NCBI GenBank assembly: GCA_015056765.1
Contig: SVFQ01000002.1
Coordinates: 62,001 to 126,000 of the forward strand
DNA length: 64,000 nt
Origin: Lachnospiraceae bacterium
Lineage (GTDB): Bacteria > Bacillota > Clostridia > Lachnospirales > Lachnospiraceae
Direction of reading: 5' to 3'
The stretch's first letter is position 1. The number at the start of each line of letters is the position of its first letter. This document shows, one piece after another, positions 59,069 through 64,000 of the stretch. A program made the translations under genes and the position numbers. The notes beneath the pieces were generated by a model. It was not told the DNA's origin. It did no database searches and worked only from the letters and a program-made list of their open reading frames with translations.

Positions 59069-62000
59069 TTATGCTAAAACTTGCTTTTTATCTTTCTTTA
59101 AGAATAAAACGATAGAAAGTAAGCCAAGTCCGAAGGACAGGAACCACTTCGGCTGTAGTAAATCACCTGTCTTCGGTGTTGCATCACTTACACCGCTGGA
59201 CAGATTAGCCGTATCTACATAAATGGTATATGGGCTAAAGTGTGTTGCGGTAAAGGTAACGCAAGGAACATCATCAATGGTACTAAAGGTTGGAGAAAGC
59301 ATATCCAGAGTATCTTCTCCGACTACGCCGGCCACCTTATTATTACCTGCATATTGACGAAGTTCATCAGGTAGTGGCAATGTCACAGTTACAGCAAGAC
59401 CTGCTGTATCTGTAATCTGCTTTGTACCTGTGGAATCATATAGAGAAATATCCATGGCTACATAGCGGAAATTGGAGATATCTCCATATTGTTTCTTTAA
59501 TGCTCTGATGACTTTTTCAAGAGCATCGGAATCTTCTTTTACTTTTACAACAAAGTTATCGGTAGAACCGGATACCGTAGCACTGGCTACATTCTTATCG
59601 GAAATACCGTCTTTTGTAACATCCACGGTAGTACCGTTGCCGGTATTTGTTCTACGATTACCACCGGTGCTGTTATTACCGGATACAGAGCCTGTAGAAC
59701 TTCCTGTATTGCTTGCACGGCTAGAGGTGGTTGCACCGCTACCATTGGTGTAGTTGGCTGTAACTGTAATGGATTTCGCCGGCATGGTAATGCTGGTAGC
59801 ACTAGCCATCATATTGGCAAACGTGGTGGTCTGGTCTGTGCTGGTCCACTTATTAAAGGTATATCCCTTGGTAGGTGGATATGCCGCAATTAAAACTGTA
59901 GTACCTGCTACATAGCTACCGGAACCACTACCATTGACTACTGTCAAAGTATATGTGGTAGTATCTGCACCTGCATTGCTGCCGCCTGCACTACCGTTTG
60001 CACCGGAACCGCTGGCAGAACCACTGGTATTGGAACCACTGGTACCACTTGTAGAACCGCTGGAACCTGAGCCGGAGCCGGAAGCATCACTGCCGCTACC
60101 GGAGGATCCACTTCCACTACCGGAACTGCCGGAGCCGGAAGGGTCTGTACTAGAACCATTCTGGGTGTACTGTGCGATGGTTACAAGTTTCTTGTTGGTC
60201 TTATCTGTCAGTTTGTCTTCTGTTACGTTTGTGAAGTCTTTACTCCATCCGGTAAATGTCCAACCTGTACGGGAAGGAGACTTTGGCTCTTCTGCGCTTT
60301 CTCCTGGGTTAATTTCACGTGTTACAATCACTGTACCGTCATAATCCCAGAACTCAACAGTATACTTTTCTGCTGCATTCTCTGTGTAAACAGGAATTGC
60401 TGTTACATTATCTGCAATGGCTTTTACGCTTGGTTTCCAGTGACTAAAGGTAAAGCCGGGTTTTGCAGGAAGCTTCGCTGCTGCTGCATCGCCGTCAGCG
60501 TCTTCCCCTTCCGGAACCAGCTGGGTGTCGATGATATTATCATCTTCATCCATAAACTTAACTGTAAAGGTGCCTTTAATCTTCTCACCTAATGTCCAAT
60601 AGTATTTTGCATTCTGCTGTGCCAAGATAGCAGCCACGCTGCCCTCGGTAGTAGAAACTGTCACGTAAGTATCTACTTCCGTATCATCATTATCGAAGGC
60701 AAATGGATGAATGATGGATACACTAGGTGGAATCGTAACATTACTTAAACTGTCAGTATTATAGAAAGCATGTGCTTCGATAGAATTACAGGTAGCAGGC
60801 AAAATTACTTCAGATAAGCTGGACTGCTTACTTGTAGTCTTATCATCTGCAAAGCATTTGGTAGGAACAGTAACAATTTTGGCCTGAGATAAATCCACCG
60901 TCTTAATACCTTCTACATTCTGGAAGGCTTCCGGTTTGATTTCTGTAACACCAGCAAGTTCTGCTGCGGTAACTGTAGCAGAACCTACAGAAGCTTCACC
61001 TCTTGTTACACCGTTCTTATTGTATCTGGTCTCTAAACATTCAATTACACTGCTTCTAGCACCACCGGATGTACCGTAAATAATGCCTTCGTTGGTTTCG
61101 AAATTCAGTCCGGAACTAGAACCACCGGATGTACTATCTGCAGCGTATTTTACGTCTGTCAGCTGTCTATTACCGGCAAAGGGGCGAAGGCCCATAGTAC
61201 CTGTAGACTGAGGCAGTACCACTGTAGTCAGTTTTGGACAATGACCAAAAGCATAATCTCCGATTACTTCCGAACCGGTAGTAGAATTATACATTTTAAC
61301 AGTAGTAAGCTCCTTCAAGCCATAGAAGGTATACGGATCCAATTCATCTATATCTCGTAGCGTAATTTCCTGTACGACATGGTTGGAGTTCTCATCAGCC
61401 TGTACCGCATTTGCATTTGCTGCATACAGAATCGGTCTGGATGCATCTGCAATAACAGACTGGGTGTTCTTACTTAACTGAGACTTATTATTACCGGTTG
61501 TATGCAGTGCATCATAGGTATCGCTCTCATTTAAGTACTCCGGTGTATTTGCGCTGGAGAATAAGTTATCTTTAATTGCATGAACGCCGGTAGGCACATC
61601 AATCTTATAAATACTTGCTACTGTCTTAGTAACTACTTCAGACGGCACATAAGCTGTGGAAGTACCCGGTTCCACAGTATTTGGAGTACCAAGGTAAGCA
61701 TTCATAGCTGCATTCACCCAAGCAATACACTTATCTGTATCAATTGGGTTGCCGTTGGCGTCTACATCCACGTCTATGATAAGACGTTCCTCTTCTGTAA
61801 GTGCCTTTGCAATAGAACGAATATACTCGTAATTACTAAAATCCGATGCCTGAACATTGCCAACGGTTCCTTTGAATACCGGAACGGTCTGCAACTCGGA
61901 TTTCTGTTTATCCGGATTGTATTTTACATGAAGGTTGTCCGGTGCACCACCATAACAATCAATATAAACATTGCTTTCCTGCTTTGTATTATTGATATTG

Positions 62001-64000
62001 TTTAGTGGATTCATCGCATACTGGAATGGGAAAGAATCCGCACTAATGGTACCTTCAAACGTAAGGTGTGTCAGCTTTGTAGCAGCCGGCTCTGTCTGTG
62101 TCTTATTGGCATTGGTCACATTCTGTGTCTTAAAGGCATCCACTCCAATTTGAGAAGTTATGGATAACGGATCTTCAAACACTACTCTGTTCAAGTTATA
62201 GCATCCTTTAAATGCTTCTGCTTGAATAGAATGGATTGTTTCCGGAATATTCACCTGGGTAATCTGTTCATTACCCTGGAAATTGGTACCAATGGTAGTA
62301 ACATCATATGGACCGACTTCAGCAGGAATATCCAAGTGATAGAATTTCGTATTTGCTGTATCTAGCGGCTCTACATTGATCAGCTGACCATCTGCATCTA
62401 CCTGGAATTTTACTTTAATTCTTTCGGTAGGATCCACCCTATCGCCGTTTACATCATCCGGTGCCCCACTGATGACACTGCACTTTACGACTTTCTCGTA
62501 AGTACCGTTCATCTTTTCATCCATGTATTTAAAGGCAACCTCATTGTTCTGTGCCAATTGATGGATAGCGGATCCGCCATAGCCTTCAAAGTAGAAACCG
62601 TTCTCTTCGGTTTCCACTACAAAACTATCTACATAGTATCGATAAACGCTAGCAGTAGATCCGTCTTCCTGGTCCACAAAAGTATTGTGTACATTAGGCA
62701 CCTTCACATGACCAAGTTTAGAGCAACCTTGGAACATAGAAATATGCAGATGATCTGCAGTGCCATCATGTCCAAGTGTGGTGCTATGGTTAAGAGGTGT
62801 GTCCACAGGTGGGAAAATCACTTCTTGCAGCTGATTACAATTTCTAAACAAATGGCAACCAACCTGTCTTAATGCAACCGCATTGGTCATATCTACATTA
62901 GTCAAAGAAGTATTTCCATAGAAAACATCATTACCAATGCACTGTAAGGATGCTGCATTATTAAAATCTACATTACGAAGGCCGGTGCATCCCATAAATG
63001 CACCATCCCCAATATGGGTTGTCTGTCTTGGAATGACTACATTCTGTAATTTACGACAATCTTTAAAAGCATTCTTTTCAATGTATGGCAAAGAAGCGTA
63101 CTCTGTCAGATTCAGAGTACTCATGTTATTGCAGTTTTCAAATGCAGATTCACCGATTGCTCGAATCTGGTTATCAAAGGTAACGGAATTCAGACCGGTG
63201 CAATCATAGAAGGCATATTTACCGATACCTTTTACAGATTCCGGAACAATCAAGGACTGAATATTACCTCGTCCGGAGAATACACCTTTGTAGGTACCAT
63301 CAGCCTGCAATCCACTTTCGTAGATTTTCCATTTATTGGTACCCTGCTCACGGCTGGCAAACTGGCTAGCAACATAAGCTACGTCTGCGTTTACCATTCG
63401 TCCACCATGATCTGTGGAGAAGTTTGCATTACCGGAGTCTACAGTAAGTGCCAAAGATGGGTTGGTAGTATTCAGGAAAGTCTTTGTATCATTATCGGCA
63501 ACAAACAAAGTAGACTCATTGATTGCAGGATCCGTTGCCACCTTTTTGTACAATACAGAACCTTCAATATCCCATCTTTCAATGTTGTTGGCATAACAAG
63601 GCAGGTATTGATAAGTGTAATAAATTGTAGTCTTTAAGGTACCAACCTTCTCCGGCGTGTTATTGTTATCCGGATTTGGCTCCATAATATCTACTTCAGA
63701 TACCGTTCTGGTCAGAGTATAGCTACCATTTTCAACAAAAGGCGCATCACTTACCGTATTGGTAGAGGTTTGTCCTGTGCTGTTTCTGGTTTCTTCTGTA
63801 TAGGTATATTTGGTGATGTACTTGTAGAACAAAGGATCACCGGCAAGGTCTACCGCTACGTTTGAGAAGTTTGTACCTTGAGATTCATTGTAAGAAATAT
63901 ATCCATCTACGGTCTGTGGAATTGTAAGCTCACCACTTGCACCTAAAGAACCAAGGTCACAACCAACAAGAATCGCTCTTGCCTTACTATCACCGGAAAT
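59069..64000 (-). CDS. Very large BspA-type leucine-rich-repeat surface protein (5' end outside the window)
   Basis: The frame is open to base 64000, so the N-terminus is missing; at least 1643 residues are present. Many LRR_5 repeats ('GIGKYAFYDCTGLNSVTF', 'AIGESAFENCNNMSTLNL') fill most of the first 1140 residues. Then come one or two InlB-type repeats (about 1143-1280, 'GWTFTGWSKDF'), a Gly/Ser linker (about 1283-1347), a further related repeat ('GYTFNKWTS'), and a C-terminal domain like that of the next gene. The end has TPKTGD (59179-59162), a hydrophobic segment and KKDKKQVLA. Probably wall- or membrane-anchored and adhesive. An in-frame TTG at 63832 is not the true start. Confidence 0.85.
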   Translation of the reverse strand: MSGDSKARAILVGCDLGSLGASGELTIPQTVDGYISYNESQGTNFSNVAVDLAGDPLFYKYITKYTYTEETRNSTGQTSTNTVSDAPFVENGSYTLTRTVSEVDIMEPNPDNNNTPEKVGTLKTTIYYTYQYLPCYANNIERWDIEGSVLYKKVATDPAINESTLFVADNDTKTFLNTTNPSLALTVDSGNANFSTDHGGRMVNADVAYVASQFASREQGTNKWKIYESGLQADGTYKGVFSGRGNIQSLIVPESVKGIGKYAFYDCTGLNSVTFDNQIRAIGESAFENCNNMSTLNLTEYASLPYIEKNAFKDCRKLQNVVIPRQTTHIGDGAFMGCTGLRNVDFNNAASLQCIGNDVFYGNTSLTNVDMTNAVALRQVGCHLFRNCNQLQEVIFPPVDTPLNHSTTLGHDGTADHLHISMFQGCSKLGHVKVPNVHNTFVDQEDGSTASVYRYYVDSFVVETEENGFYFEGYGGSAIHQLAQNNEVAFKYMDEKMNGTYEKVVKCSVISGAPDDVNGDRVDPTERIKVKFQVDADGQLINVEPLDTANTKFYHLDIPAEVGPYDVTTIGTNFQGNEQITQVNIPETIHSIQAEAFKGCYNLNRVVFEDPLSITSQIGVDAFKTQNVTNANKTQTEPAATKLTHLTFEGTISADSFPFQYAMNPLNNINNTKQESNVYIDCYGGAPDNLHVKYNPDKQKSELQTVPVFKGTVGNVQASDFSNYEYIRSIAKALTEEERLIIDVDVDANGNPIDTDKCIAWVNAAMNAYLGTPNTVEPGTSTAYVPSEVVTKTVASIYKIDVPTGVHAIKDNLFSSANTPEYLNESDTYDALHTTGNNKSQLSKNTQSVIADASRPILYAANANAVQADENSNHVVQEITLRDIDELDPYTFYGLKELTTVKMYNSTTGSEVIGDYAFGHCPKLTTVVLPQSTGTMGLRPFAGNRQLTDVKYAADSTSGGSSSGLNFETNEGIIYGTSGGARSSVIECLETRYNKNGVTRGEASVGSATVTAAELAGVTEIKPEAFQNVEGIKTVDLSQAKIVTVPTKCFADDKTTSKQSSLSEVILPATCNSIEAHAFYNTDSLSNVTIPPSVSIIHPFAFDNDDTEVDTYVTVSTTEGSVAAILAQQNAKYYWTLGEKIKGTFTVKFMDEDDNIIDTQLVPEGEDADGDAAAAKLPAKPGFTFSHWKPSVKAIADNVTAIPVYTENAAEKYTVEFWDYDGTVIVTREINPGESAEEPKSPSRTGWTFTGWSKDFTNVTEDKLTDKTNKKLVTIAQYTQNGSSTDPSGSGSSGSGSGSSGSGSDASGSGSGSSGSTSGTSGSNTSGSASGSGANGSAGGSNAGADTTTYTLTVVNGSGSGSYVAGTTVLIAAYPPTKGYTFNKWTSTDQTTTFANMMASATSITMPAKSITVTANYTNGSGATTSSRASNTGSSTGSVSGNNSTGGNRRTNTGNGTTVDVTKDGISDKNVASATVSGSTDNFVVKVKEDSDALEKVIRALKKQYGDISNFRYVAMDISLYDSTGTKQITDTAGLAVTVTLPLPDELRQYAGNNKVAGVVGEDTLDMLSPTFSTIDDVPCVTFTATHFSPYTIYVDTANLSSGVSDATPKTGDLLQPKWFLSFGLGLLSIVLFLKKDKKQVLA
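59955..60155 (-). repeat. Gly/Ser-rich coding repeat tract
   Basis: Imperfect repeats of units encoding GSGSS, SGSGS and similar form a linker of about 65 residues between two InlB-like repeats. The DNA is internally repetitive and could vary in length between strains. Confidence 0.75.

Noticed and set aside
59955-60155. Closely spaced repeats that could suggest a CRISPR-like array
   Set aside because: The units are short, imperfect, contiguous and in frame within a coding sequence for a Gly/Ser linker; there are no spacers.
63830-63832. TTG as start of the large surface protein
   Set aside because: The same frame stays open and protein-like through to base 64000, with no ribosome site at the TTG, so the gene continues outside the window.

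Overview
The window is a dense stretch of chromosome from a low-to-mid GC Gram-positive anaerobe, almost certainly a member of the Lachnospiraceae (class Clostridia). The evidence is the mreBCD-mrdA-minC-rodA-mgsA order, clostridial NfnAB, a clostridial Re-type citrate synthase paired with NADP-isocitrate dehydrogenase, the rex locus, tandem BspA-type leucine-rich-repeat surface proteins with a TP(K/D)TGD tail, and frequent TTG/GTG starts behind strong GGAGG sites. I count 50 protein-coding genes, two of them cut by the window edges. All lie on the minus strand except one ABC-F gene (50045-51985). I saw no RNA gene, insertion sequence, prophage or CRISPR array, and no gene-free stretch exceeds 300 bases.

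In the direction of transcription (high to low coordinates): 64000-56094 encodes two tandem BspA-like surface proteins, closed by a terminator. 55927-52054 holds a TCA-branch operon (Re-citrate synthase, a GntR/FCD regulator, NADP-isocitrate dehydrogenase, then a NUDIX hydrolase) behind a promoter whose -10 is covered by a perfect 16-bp palindrome. 50044-49927 is a compact divergent promoter region between the ABC-F gene and rex. 49926-48654 is rex coupled to a coiled-coil protein of unknown function.

48601-33116 is a run of housekeeping genes: alr, a CBS/CorC protein, yebC, a zinc-ribbon protein, a GT2 glycosyltransferase plus a polytopic partner, ftsK, the one-carbon genes fhs and folD, a zinc-ribbon/TPR membrane protein, and nfnA-nfnB, closed by a terminator. 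33037-3362 is an almost gapless array: rlmH, pdp, phoH, a degenerate PgpH-like HD protein, ybeY, a multi-pass membrane protein, two flavoproteins, proB, a DUF896-5-FTHF cyclo-ligase fusion, proA, miaB, mutS, mutL, miaA, a PLP enzyme of the aluminium-resistance family, radC, mreB, mreC, mreD, mrdA, minC, rodA, mgsA and a D,D-carboxypeptidase lipoprotein. Finally 3221-2802 is a stand-alone mini P-loop protein with its own promoter and terminator, and 2706-126 holds a HlyD-like membrane protein, yggS and sepF, ending in a terminator just before the start of a probable aroB (72-1).

Functionally the low-coordinate half is a cell-shape and division cluster (MreBCD, PBP2, RodA, MinC, SepF, carboxypeptidase) joined to DNA-repair and tRNA-modification genes. 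The most unusual points are: minC without minD or minE; a PgpH-type protein that has lost its HD dyad next to phoH and ybeY; a methylglyoxal synthase with Glu in place of the catalytic Asp; a PBP2 with an insertion of about 250 residues in its transpeptidase domain; a clear repressor-operator arrangement for the citrate synthase operon; and several conserved-looking but uncharacterised genes (mini P-loop protein, rex-coupled coiled-coil protein, zinc-ribbon proteins). No single wholly new multi-gene system stands out; the window reads as core chromosome with scattered oddities.
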